Shown: positions 52,048-58,049 of the stretch, piece after piece
Layout: each line of letters starts with the position of its first letter
How positions within the stretch are numbered: the first letter of the stretch is position 1
Source: a virus
Reading direction: 5' to 3' (one strand)
IMG/VR virus record: IMGVR_UViG_3300045741_000082
Coordinates: 1-62,486 of that record
DNA: 62,486 nt
Notes under the pieces: generated by a model
Database searches by the model: none
Told to the model about the DNA's origin: nothing
What the model saw: only the letters and a program-made list of their open reading frames with translations
Program-made: the position numbers and the translations under genes

Positions 52048-52060
52048 ATAGTAATTTCAA
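52042..52060 (-). other. Vestigial tag junction (19-bp repeat of 52380-52398)
   Basis: The - strand reads TTGAAATTACTATATGAAA, identical to the junction at 52398-52380. In the tag frame it would encode L-K-L-L-Y-E, but there is no usable start codon upstream, only a promoter-like motif and a hairpin. It looks like the remaining 3' end of a lost tagged gene, kept because it contains the start of the next gene. Confidence 0.6.
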
Positions 52061-52107
52061 GCTCTTATGAGAGCCTCCTACAATACTATATGTATATACT
52101 AAGTCAA
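52060..52107 (-). promoter_or_regulatory. Promoter-like motif copy 2 with hairpin leader
   Basis: The - strand reads GTTGACTTAGTATATACATA and then GTAGGAGG, followed by a perfect hairpin GCTCT-CATA-AGAGC before the start codon at 52047. The hairpin separates AGGAGG from the ATG (27 bases), so it may bring them together or block initiation. The motif is the same as at 51021 and 53891. Confidence 0.5.
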
Positions 52108-52385
52108 CGGTTATAAAGTATTTTGATCGTCTTTATTACGCTATTTAATTCGTTTCTGTGTATTTTAGTTAGGCACGGCTCAAATAGAAACGGGACCTTT
52201 ATAGGCGTTTTTGCCTCATAGCTTAGGCATTTTAGGGAATAGGTAGATTCTGATAAAGAAATTACTTCCCCCACCCAAACAGTAGGTATATTTTGAGCTG
52301 GTTTTAATTGGACTATTAATACGTCTCCAACCCTATGCCTAGCCTTTTTCGGCATGGGCCACCTAGCTCTTTTATTAGGTTTCAT
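52104..52385 (-). CDS. LYG-type small SH3-like protein
   Basis: A 93-residue protein (KARHRVGDVLIVQLKPAQNI, VWVGEVISLSESTYSLKCLS) ending TIKILYNR. The start lies in the tag DNA of the upstream gene. It is the last gene before the promoter-like motif at 52087; its tag (CTT TAT AAC) contains no ATG, as expected at an array end. Function unknown. Confidence 0.7.
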   Translation of the reverse strand: MKPNKRARWPMPKKARHRVGDVLIVQLKPAQNIPTVWVGEVISLSESTYSLKCLSYEAKTPIKVPFLFEPCLTKIHRNELNSVIKTIKILYNR

Positions 52386-52683
52386 ATAGTAATTTCAATG
52401 CTTTAGAAGGTTCCAATATTTCTATTAAGTCCTTGTGAATCAAGTAATTAAATCTAAATATGGACAAATCCCCATTTACTACAATAGCCAAAGCCAACAT
52501 ACACGTCATGGCGTCTGAGATGCCACTTGAAGAGTTGTAGAAGTCTCTATCTACTACTTCAGCTAATGTTCCCTTCTCGATTTCTATGTGCTCGTTTGTA
52601 TAGTCGTGGGGGCCTCCGTAAAAAGAGTATTGCCTCTTAAACTTAACAATATCTCCTATTTTCGGTAGTTTAGCTAATTTCAT
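52375..52683 (-). CDS. LYG-type small SH3-like protein
   Basis: A 102-residue protein starting at ATG 52683, where the start overlaps the stop of the upstream gene (a longer frame to 52716 is less likely). It has KLPKIGDIVKFKRQYSFYGG and ends ALKLLYET. The tag DNA (19 bp, shared with 52042-52060) contains the ATG of the next gene at 52385. SH3-like pattern: I-G-D-I-V-K-F. Confidence 0.7.
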   Translation of the reverse strand: MKLAKLPKIGDIVKFKRQYSFYGGPHDYTNEHIEIEKGTLAEVVDRDFYNSSSGISDAMTCMLALAIVVNGDLSIFRFNYLIHKDLIEILEPSKALKLLYET

Positions 52684-52903
52684 TAGGGTCCTTTTTAAAC
52701 AGGAGGTTAAAAGCATCTGTTTCTTCGTCCATCATAACTTCCACATCATCGACCTTCATGGGCAAACCGATCTTATCGACTCCTTTGTGTCCAGTACTGT
52801 GATTTACAGGCTTACATATTAGTAATTCTCCAATGATATTAACTACTTCGTAGATCTCATTGGTATTCTTAGCCCTTACTATGTTCTTTATCTTTACTTC
52901 CAT
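52670..52903 (-). CDS. LYG-type small protein (LLF variant)
   Basis: A 77-residue protein (VKIKNIVRAKNTNEIYEVVN, LLICKPVNHSTGHKGVDKIG) ending AFNLLFKKDPNEIS, a weak variant of the tag. Start at 52903 lies in the upstream tag. Its stop overlaps the next gene's start (NEIS against MKLAK). Function unknown. Confidence 0.65.
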   Translation of the reverse strand: MEVKIKNIVRAKNTNEIYEVVNIIGELLICKPVNHSTGHKGVDKIGLPMKVDDVEVMMDEETDAFNLLFKKDPNEIS

Positions 52904-53105
52904 AAAGTACTGTCCCTGCTAGGCATTTGGTCATTAAGTGACCTTGGTGGTGAGGTATTAATCCTGTATTAACTGATCCTATTATTTTGAATAGGATTCC
53001 TCTTTCTGTTATGTCCGTGACTATTGCCTTAATGTGTTGATATCTCTGGTCTATTGGCTCTATTACGTCTCCGACCTTATAGTTTATTGGTGGTATATCT
53101 TTCAT
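52869..53105 (-). CDS. LYG-tagged small SH3-like protein
   Basis: A 78-residue protein (INYKVGDVIEPIDQRYQHIK) ending AGTVLYGSKDKEHSKG. The pattern Y-K-V-G-D-V-I marks the SH3-like type. Its tag (CTT TAT GGA) carries the ATG of 52903. Function unknown. Confidence 0.7.
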   Translation of the reverse strand: MKDIPPINYKVGDVIEPIDQRYQHIKAIVTDITERGILFKIIGSVNTGLIPHHQGHLMTKCLAGTVLYGSKDKEHSKG

Positions 53106-53108
53106 CGC

Positions 53109-53456
53109 CTACCGAGACACTTTCTTGCTACTATCGGGTAACGCTTCCAGTGAGCACTGGGCGCTTCGCTCCCCAGCTCGGTTAGAACTCATCAAATCCA
53201 TACTATTGTCTTTCTTATCATACAATACCTTAATGGCTGGATTACAAGGCTCATATCTACTATGAACTATACTTTGACCTAACCATATTGGACTATCAGT
53301 ATAACCATTACTAGTATTTCTAAGCCTATAATGTCTATAAGGATAACTTGTAAAGGATGATACTTCCTCTATTTCTATTATCTCATATATTGCAGTTGTA
53401 CTCAGTTTACGAATCTTATCGCCCATCTTATACTTAAACTTATCAAAATCAATCAT
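53109..53456 (-). CDS. LYG-type small protein with GC-rich C-terminal extension
   Basis: A 115-residue protein (FKYKMGDKIRKLSTTAIYEI) with the tag PAIKVLYDKKDN at about residues 75-86, followed by a 28-residue extension (SSNRAGERSAQCSLEALPDS) encoded by an unusually GC-rich, hairpin-forming stretch (53130-53190). The extension seems to be a later addition. All other family members end within a few residues of the tag. Confidence 0.65.
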   Translation of the reverse strand: MIDFDKFKYKMGDKIRKLSTTAIYEIIEIEEVSSFTSYPYRHYRLRNTSNGYTDSPIWLGQSIVHSRYEPCNPAIKVLYDKKDNSMDLMSSNRAGERSAQCSLEALPDSSKKVSR

Positions 53457-53461
53457 GATTG

Positions 53462-53689
53462 TTACTTTCTCTTCGAGAGTTCTTGTCGGTTTTGGTTAAA
53501 TAGGATTTTGGTAGCTTTTTTATTTTCTACTTTTACTAAGTCCTTACGATCATTCCTTAAAAATACGTCATATACTGATAACTCTTCTATTTTCTTAGTA
53601 TTTTTATTGATATACAGAGTTTTCTGTTCTAATAGGTCTGGTAGTATATTAGTCTCATCTATCACATATCTGCCTTCCTTTTTACTCAT
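53462..53689 (-). CDS. LYG-type small protein (KILF variant)
   Basis: A 75-residue protein (EGRYVIDETNILPDLLEQKT, SVYDVFLRNDRKDLVKVEN) ending ATKILFNQNRQELSKRK. It is the first gene of the - strand array after the non-coding hub. A TTAGG sequence precedes the ATG. The body differs from the SH3-like members. Function unknown. Confidence 0.65.
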   Translation of the reverse strand: MSKKEGRYVIDETNILPDLLEQKTLYINKNTKKIEELSVYDVFLRNDRKDLVKVENKKATKILFNQNRQELSKRK

Positions 53690-53744
53690 ATATAACCTAA
53701 ACCTTTACAATTGTCAAATATATCTACAGTTTTTTTCTGTTGGA

Positions 53745-53764
53745 GGGAGGGACTTTAGGGAGGG
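53745..53764 (+). other. G-quadruplex motif
   Basis: Four GGG runs occur as GGGAGGGACTTTAGGGAGGG, matching G3-N1-G3-N6-G3-N1-G3. In DNA this AT-rich it is unlikely by chance. It lies in the non-coding hub beside an inverted repeat. Confidence 0.6.
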
Positions 53765-53890
53765 TGGTATACTACTATATAATCAACAGATTATAACTTC
53801 AGTATAGTATATCACCCTTTTCTATTGCGCTTAATTCTTTTTGAGAATTAAGCTTATATCACCTTATTATATAATACTGAATTCATATTC

Positions 53891-53912
53891 TTTATGTGTA
53901 TATACTAAGTAA
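53891..53912 (-). promoter_or_regulatory. Promoter-like motif, copy 3 of 3
   Basis: The - strand reads GTTTACTTAGTATATACACA, nearly the same as copies 1 and 2. It lies about 200 bp upstream of the first - strand tagged gene (53689), leaving a long structured leader. Confidence 0.5.
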
Positions 53913-53928
53913 ACTTTAAACATAGTTC

Positions 53929-53957
53929 TTGATATTTTACTAAAAGTAGGTTACTAT
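53929..53957 (+). promoter_or_regulatory. Candidate sigma-70-type promoter
   Basis: TTGATA (53929-53934) and TACTAT (53952-53957) are 17 bp apart on the + strand, upstream of the + strand tagged genes starting near 54090. The -10 box is imperfect. Confidence 0.4.
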
Positions 53958-54089
53958 TTGAAATTATAGGGTTATTTCTTAAAATATTTATTTTTAGTCA
54001 TATCCTCTAGTATAACTGATACTTATAATAAGTGTAAGTTACTATAAATGTAAGTATGAGTTTATTAACTTTAAGTAGAGGTAAATCAA

Positions 54090-54299
54090 ATCAAATATAG
54101 TGGAGAGTATAAATTATATAAAGATTTGTACGTAGTCAATAAAAGAATCTGTAAAGTCTATTTGCCGCCTTTATTTATGGAAGGGGATAAGTATTACTGG
54201 ATTTATTATGTTGACAATGGGGACGTTTCTATAGTAAAAGAAAAAGATCTGAAGCTTCTAGATAAAAAGATTAGTAAGGTGTTGTATGGGAAGAAATGA
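54090..54299 (+). CDS. LYG-tagged small protein with unclear start codon
   Basis: The frame (ISKVLYGKK at its end) is open from a stop at 54072 but has no ATG, GTG or TTG near its start. AGAGG at 54077-54081 lies eight bases before an ATC at 54090, which gives IKYSGEYKLYKDLYVVNKR and fits the length of relatives (69 residues). A TTG at 54126 is a shorter alternative. The tag DNA AAGGTGTTGTATGGG carries the ATG of the next gene. Start choice is uncertain. Confidence 0.55.
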   Translation: MKYSGEYKLYKDLYVVNKRICKVYLPPLFMEGDKYYWIYYVDNGDVSIVKEKDLKLLDKKISKVLYGKK

Positions 54300-54606
54300 T
54301 ATTAAAATAGGTGCTCTATTTATAGTAGAATATAATGATAGAAAGTATCTAATAGAGTTAATTGCTAGTGATGTATATACTCATAGTTACTATTGTTATG
54401 ATCATATAAATGATACTTACATTACTGCTCATATTAGTGATTTTGATGATCCTAATTTAAGATTACCTACTAAAGCTGAGTTATTGCTTTATAAGAATAA
54501 AGATAGACATAATGTTTATATGAAAGATGGATTTACTTATAGTTATGGCTATAGTCTTGATGGTTTTCCTTGTAATACTAAAAAAGATGGTAAAAATGAA
54601 GTATGA
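54286..54606 (+). CDS. Small SH3-like protein with diverged tag
   Basis: A 106-residue protein starting inside the tag of the upstream gene. It has DIKIGALFIVEYNDRKYLIE, an SH3-like start, then a diverged internal tag-like KAELLLYKNKDRHN at about residue 66, followed by about 30 more residues. Its stop overlaps the next start. Function unknown. Confidence 0.65.
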   Translation: MGRNDIKIGALFIVEYNDRKYLIELIASDVYTHSYYCYDHINDTYITAHISDFDDPNLRLPTKAELLLYKNKDRHNVYMKDGFTYSYGYSLDGFPCNTKKDGKNEV

Positions 54607-54823
54607 GGTTGGAGATTATTTAAGGCTAGGAGTTGATACATACATATATTTTAAAGTAATTGAAGTTAAAGAAGATAGATATGTTCTTAAACGATGTATA
54701 TCTGACGGTAAAACTATAGTAGCATTATTTGTTACTATTGATAGATTAAGTACTATTTGTAAAGTTAGTAAAACTGAAGTGTTATTAAATAGTTTTAATA
54801 GGAGGTATAAATGGATGAGTTAG
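54596..54823 (+). CDS. Small SH3-like protein with diverged tag
   Basis: A 75-residue protein; the start at 54596 (overlapping the upstream stop) gives MKYEVGDYLRLGVDTYIYFK, an SH3-like start, so the longer frame to 54527 is rejected. It ends KTEVLLNSFNRRYKWMS, in which TEVLLN occupies the place of the tag. An AGGAGG lies inside its end and serves the next gene. Confidence 0.6.
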   Translation: MKYEVGDYLRLGVDTYIYFKVIEVKEDRYVLKRCISDGKTIVALFVTIDRLSTICKVSKTEVLLNSFNRRYKWMS

Positions 54824-55137
54824 AAGGTAAGGTATTAGTAGCTAAACCAGGTAAGCAAAAGGAGTTTGAAGAGGCTATGGCTAATACAGTCAAAATAGCT
54901 CAAGGTACTCTTGGCTGGAAAGGACAAGCTGAGATGATGTGGGAAATAGGTGCTGCTGAAGTTATGTTTGGTATTAAAACTAAAAGTAAGAAAAAGGGTG
55001 TAGTTCAATTAGAAGATATGATTAGACAAGCTTACTTACAAACTATAATGGATAATGCAGAATGGGTTCCTGAAGAGCAAGCTAAAGGTAGACATCAGGC
55101 CAATAAGATTCTGTTTGGTGAGAAAGACCAAAAATAA
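54811..55137 (+). CDS. LYG-type tagged helical protein
   Basis: A 108-residue protein preceded by AGGAGG. The body is helical (KQKEFEEAMANTVKIAQGTL, VQLEDMIRQAYLQTIMDNAE) and not SH3-like, yet it ends HQANKILFGEKDQK. This shows the tag is carried by different bodies. Function unknown. Confidence 0.7.
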   Translation: MDELEGKVLVAKPGKQKEFEEAMANTVKIAQGTLGWKGQAEMMWEIGAAEVMFGIKTKSKKKGVVQLEDMIRQAYLQTIMDNAEWVPEEQAKGRHQANKILFGEKDQK

Positions 55138-55158
55138 ATTTTTTTTAAAATTTTTAGT

Positions 55159-55653
55159 TTAGCTATTATTTTTATTACTTTTTTTAAGGTTATCCCTTGC
55201 CCACTTTGGTTGTAAATTTGTATAGTGACAAGCTTTCTTAACCTCTTCTGGGTTATTAAGATCGAACCAAGATAAAGGAGTTTTGTGATCTATATGCCAT
55301 TGACCATAATTATCTAGAGTCATATCTGGTTCAAATAAGTTGGTAATATGTTTTAGAAATTCACTATAAGTGCAACCTAAGTATTTAATTGCAGAAACAT
55401 CACTTAATTGCTTTTTCCATATGCCTCTAGCCCGTCTTCTCAAATTATTTCTAATTCTTTGCTCAGGCCTTTTATTGCTCTTTGCTATAGATCTTCTATA
55501 GGATTCTGAGTTGGCGTATCTATTTGGTCTATGCCTTTTATTATCACAGGTTTTACACCTACTCTGTATTCCATTAGATCTAGAAGAACATCTATAAAAT
55601 TCTTCTTTGGATTTCTTTTCATTACATGTAAAACAAGTATATAAAGATTTCAT
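55159..55653 (-). CDS. HNH homing endonuclease (zinc-finger type)
   Basis: A 164-residue protein with N-terminal zinc pairs (TCFTC and RCKTC), a basic linker, and HNH core YGQWHIDHKTPLSWFD (His120, Asp122, His123) and ACHYTNLQPKWARDN. It has the same layout as 30497..31084. It lies convergent to the + strand tagged genes and is a likely mobile insertion. Confidence 0.85.
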   Translation of the reverse strand: MKSLYTCFTCNEKKSKEEFYRCSSRSNGIQSRCKTCDNKRHRPNRYANSESYRRSIAKSNKRPEQRIRNNLRRRARGIWKKQLSDVSAIKYLGCTYSEFLKHITNLFEPDMTLDNYGQWHIDHKTPLSWFDLNNPEEVKKACHYTNLQPKWARDNLKKSNKNNS

Positions 55654-55892
55654 AAAGAAATAATATCATCTGGTGGGGTTAGTGTCAATCGATTTTAAAA
55701 TTTTTTTAAAAATTGAGAAAGAGGGTTAGTACCCCTGGAGGGGTTAGGGGAGGTGACGTTTTTTGACCGTATCCCCTTCTGCAACAATCGTGCCAATGTC
55801 TCATTTTGATACATAATACGGATGTCTCATAATGATAAAAAAGCCCCTGTACCAGAACGATACAGAGGCCAAAGACATGGGGGAATGTCTTA

Positions 55893-56090
55893 TTATGACA
55901 CAGATGGGGTTGTCTGTGCCAATTTGATACACTGTTCTAGTTCATTTACTTCAACCAATTTTGTGTTATATTGTGCCTTAAGTGTTTCAAGTTGCAATTG
56001 TGCTGTATTGAGACGTGCTTCAATTTGAGACAACTGAATTTTCTTAGTGTTTAATTTTGATACATTAAGTTCTACATTAAATTTTCTCAT
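55893..56090 (-). CDS. Small coiled-coil protein
   Basis: A 65-residue protein with a heptad-like body (IQLSQIEARLNTAQLQLETL, then YNTKLVEVNELEQCIKLA). GGAG precedes the ATG, and the start codon lies inside a copy of the 15-bp motif (56084-56098), so translation or transcription may be controlled there. Two more copies are in the coding region. Function unknown. Confidence 0.6.
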   Translation of the reverse strand: MRKFNVELNVSKLNTKKIQLSQIEARLNTAQLQLETLKAQYNTKLVEVNELEQCIKLAQTTPSVS

Positions 56091-56154
56091 AATGATACTC
56101 CTATTATTTTAAATTAAGGCTATACCACAATAGTATAGCCTATGTTATTATGTA

Positions 56155-56397
56155 TTATGCAGTTGTAACTTTGGATCGAATAACTGCTTTCTGCTTTCTG
56201 ATATATCGAGCCACTGTCTCAAATCGAGTATATTGACCTGTTAATGCTTGAATAATGCCTACTACTGATTGTGCATAATCATTTGATGCAGCATAACCCA
56301 ATGTGATAAGCCAAGTCTCACCACGAGTCTCAATATGAGACTTTACTACTTCTTTTACTTGAGTACCTATTGATTGTTTATTGTTTATGTTATACAT
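56155..56397 (-). CDS. Small helical protein
   Basis: An 80-residue protein (NKQSIGTQVKEVVKSHIETR, LITLGYAASNDYAQSVVGII, YTRFETVARYIRKQKAVIR). The C-terminal half could be a DNA-binding helix bundle, but no family is recognised. A perfect copy of the 15-bp motif (56327-56341) lies in its coding DNA. Confidence 0.55.
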   Translation of the reverse strand: MYNINNKQSIGTQVKEVVKSHIETRGETWLITLGYAASNDYAQSVVGIIQALTGQYTRFETVARYIRKQKAVIRSKVTTA

Positions 56398-56726
56398 TTT
56401 ATTTCCCCTTGTTATAACTCACTTAATTGTGAATCATACTTACTACTATTGCATTATGAATGCCAACAATAGCTCAGTGAATTCAATAGTCTCAGTATGA
56501 TATTATGTTGAACTTATATACACTATTATGAGATTTTCTACTTATATTAGTAGTTTCAATAGGTTAAGTCACTGTAGAACTATTAGTCACTTTACATAGG
56601 TTTGACATACCATAATGATACGTTATCCGGTGTTGAGTTATGGTCTATAGGTATATAATCCGGAAACTGTATTATATTGAGACTGGAATAGGATTTGCAC
56701 CTATACCAGCCTGTATTGAATTTAGA
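56398..56726. other. Gap with 15-bp motifs and a composite repeat
   Basis: No gene is visible. The region holds motif copies at 56489, 56607 and 56669 and a composite ATAATCCGGAAACTGTATTA (56656-56675) related to those at 58047 and 58119. Confidence 0.5.
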
Positions 56727-57404
56727 TTACTTGACTTTTGCCCAATTTGTATTGGTATAGGACTTTTGGCCATGATACACTAGACCTATTTTATTATTCG
56801 GTCCTAGTGCAGCTACTAGATCGTCATTAGTTGCATCGGTATAACCTGCAGCCAACAGGTCAGTCTCAGATGGAAACACTTTGGAGTGTCTATGATTGAT
56901 ACAATCAATAAGGTGATCTTGCTTGCCACCGAAACTATATATCAGTCTAAAGTTATTAGGTATATTGCCATTATAAGACAACTCATTAAAAATCTGTATC
57001 ATTTTGGTATAGGCATAGAATCTCACATCGAGACACTTCTCAATAATCTCAATCCAAGACATGGCATAATCTTTGCTATAGAAGTCACCAGAATCATGTA
57101 TCCTTATGAGACACTTATTATCTTTTACTTGGGATTTCATGTATTTAAGTCTTATTTCGGCCACCATCAAATCAACAAAATTCTCGTTTTGAGTCAACTT
57201 AAGTCTTTCTTCGTAGGCATTCACTACATTCCCAAAACGATACGTACCACTTCGAGCATAGCAGCCTGTAGCGCAAACCCCTGCCATTGGACACGTCTTA
57301 AGTCCTGTATTAGACAAGAATGCAGGTATACCGAAGTTATACACGTCTATTCCATTTTGAGACGATTTTTTCATTTTCCCGTTTTGGGTCAATATACTAC
57401 CCAT
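56727..57404 (-). CDS. GP88-family phage protein
   Basis: A 225-residue protein of the phage gp88 type. The conserved Cys cluster is KTCPMAGVCATGCYARSGTY (residues 37-56; Cys38, Cys44, Cys48), followed by LIRIHDSGDFYSKDYAMSWI and RFYAYTKMIQIF. These match the family pattern as I recall it. The cluster may bind metal. Its biochemical role is not established. Its start codon lies in the VIYG codons of the upstream gene. Confidence 0.8.
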   Translation of the reverse strand: MGSILTQNGKMKKSSQNGIDVYNFGIPAFLSNTGLKTCPMAGVCATGCYARSGTYRFGNVVNAYEERLKLTQNENFVDLMVAEIRLKYMKSQVKDNKCLIRIHDSGDFYSKDYAMSWIEIIEKCLDVRFYAYTKMIQIFNELSYNGNIPNNFRLIYSFGGKQDHLIDCINHRHSKVFPSETDLLAAGYTDATNDDLVAALGPNNKIGLVYHGQKSYTNTNWAKVK

Positions 57405-57582
57405 ATATCACCTCAACTTCCGATTTTAAGTATAGTTCTTCACCAGTATCATAGGCCACTTCGAAGTGAGCTGATGATTCACCACAACATCCTATGCCAT
57501 TGGCAGGATGCATACAATAAGGACAAACTTCAATTTCCTCAATGATATCAGCTACATGTAGTTTAATCTTATTCTGTCTCAT
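57397..57582 (-). CDS. Small zinc-binding protein ending in VIYG
   Basis: A 61-residue protein with VCPYCMHPANGIGCCGESS, a CxxC...CC zinc site. It ends SEVEVIYG, a variant of the tag; the DNA GAGGTGATATATGGG carries both an SD-like GAGG and the ATG of the GP88 gene. Its own start overlaps a copy of the 15-bp motif (57576-57590). Confidence 0.65.
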   Translation of the reverse strand: MRQNKIKLHVADIIEEIEVCPYCMHPANGIGCCGESSAHFEVAYDTGEELYLKSEVEVIYG

Positions 57583-57583
57583 A

Positions 57584-57775
57584 TTAAGCCACCTTTCTAT
57601 TATCGTTATTAAATTTAATAATTAGTAGTTCTATTATGCAATCTTTAATAGTAGACCTATGAACTGATAGTTGCCCCAATATTTTAAGACTAGCATTGGG
57701 TCCTCTTGCTAGTTCCTTCGCTGTAAGAGACTCGTTATACTTTAATAATTTGTCCAGTTCTATTAGTGTAAGCAT
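57584..57775 (-). CDS. Small protein, possible helix-turn-helix
   Basis: A 63-residue protein (LIELDKLLKYNESLTAKELA, GPNASLKILGQLSVHRSTIK). The pattern SLTAKELA...SLKILGQLSVHRSTI suggests a small DNA-binding fold, but this is weak. It lies 1 bp upstream of the zinc protein. Confidence 0.5.
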   Translation of the reverse strand: MLTLIELDKLLKYNESLTAKELARGPNASLKILGQLSVHRSTIKDCIIELLIIKFNNDNRKVA

Positions 57776-57842
57776 TGTATTTCCCCTCGTTATATTATTA
57801 CTATACTCATCGGTTTATTATTAAATAACTTTAATTAATTAT

Positions 57843-58049
57843 TTAATATTTACATAATTGTATGTTATGCAGTATAGGTGCCAATCTCATATTGATATTT
57901 GTATGTAATTTCAAGCAGTTATATAATGTTTCAATAGTAGAATTTGTATAACTTTTAGTCAATTTAAGCATTATTAGTAATATAGTAATAATATCATATA
58001 CTTGTAGGCTGTATGAGTTATATACGATTTGACAGTCATTTTGAGACAT
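57843..58049 (-). CDS. Questionable small ORF
   Basis: A 68-codon frame (MSQNDCQIVYNSYSLQVYDI). Its ATG lies in a copy of the 15-bp motif, and there is no good SD. The composition (Ile, Leu, Tyr, Asn-rich) is close to what AT-rich non-coding DNA would give. It may be real because two other genes here start within the motif. Confidence 0.3.
   Translation of the reverse strand: MSQNDCQIVYNSYSLQVYDIITILLIMLKLTKSYTNSTIETLYNCLKLHTNINMRLAPILHNIQLCKY

Larger units (their letters stand above)
53690..54089. other. Non-coding hub between divergent arrays
   Basis: No gene is visible over about 400 bp. It holds, left to right: a G-quadruplex-type motif on the + strand (53745-53764), a large imperfect inverted repeat (53762-53817, GGGTGGTATACTACTATATA against the reverse near 53817), a perfect 10-bp hairpin (53829-53838 with 53844-53853, loop TTTTG), the third copy of the promoter-like motif (53891-53912) and a + strand promoter candidate (53929-53957). 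It could be a control region or a replication start. Confidence 0.5.

Noticed and set aside
52684-52716. Longer N-terminus for 52375..52683
   Set aside because: The extension reads out of frame through the end of the upstream gene and lacks an SD; the internal ATG overlaps the upstream stop, like the other junctions here.
53130-53215. Hammerhead ribozyme
   Set aside because: TTGATGAG resembles part of the core, but the GAAA element and stem arrangement are missing.
53689-53717. TTGACA and TATATA 17 bp apart on the - strand
   Set aside because: The -10 box would overlap the start codon of 53462..53689, so it cannot serve that gene; probably chance.
55822-56028. + strand frame starting MSHNDKKAPVPERYRG
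   Set aside because: No SD, overlaps the better supported coiled-coil gene on the other strand, and its start is simply a copy of the 15-bp motif.
56886-57545. 219-codon frame opposite the GP88 gene
   Set aside because: The - strand has the conserved Cys cluster and motif order of GP88, so the opposite frame is a shadow.
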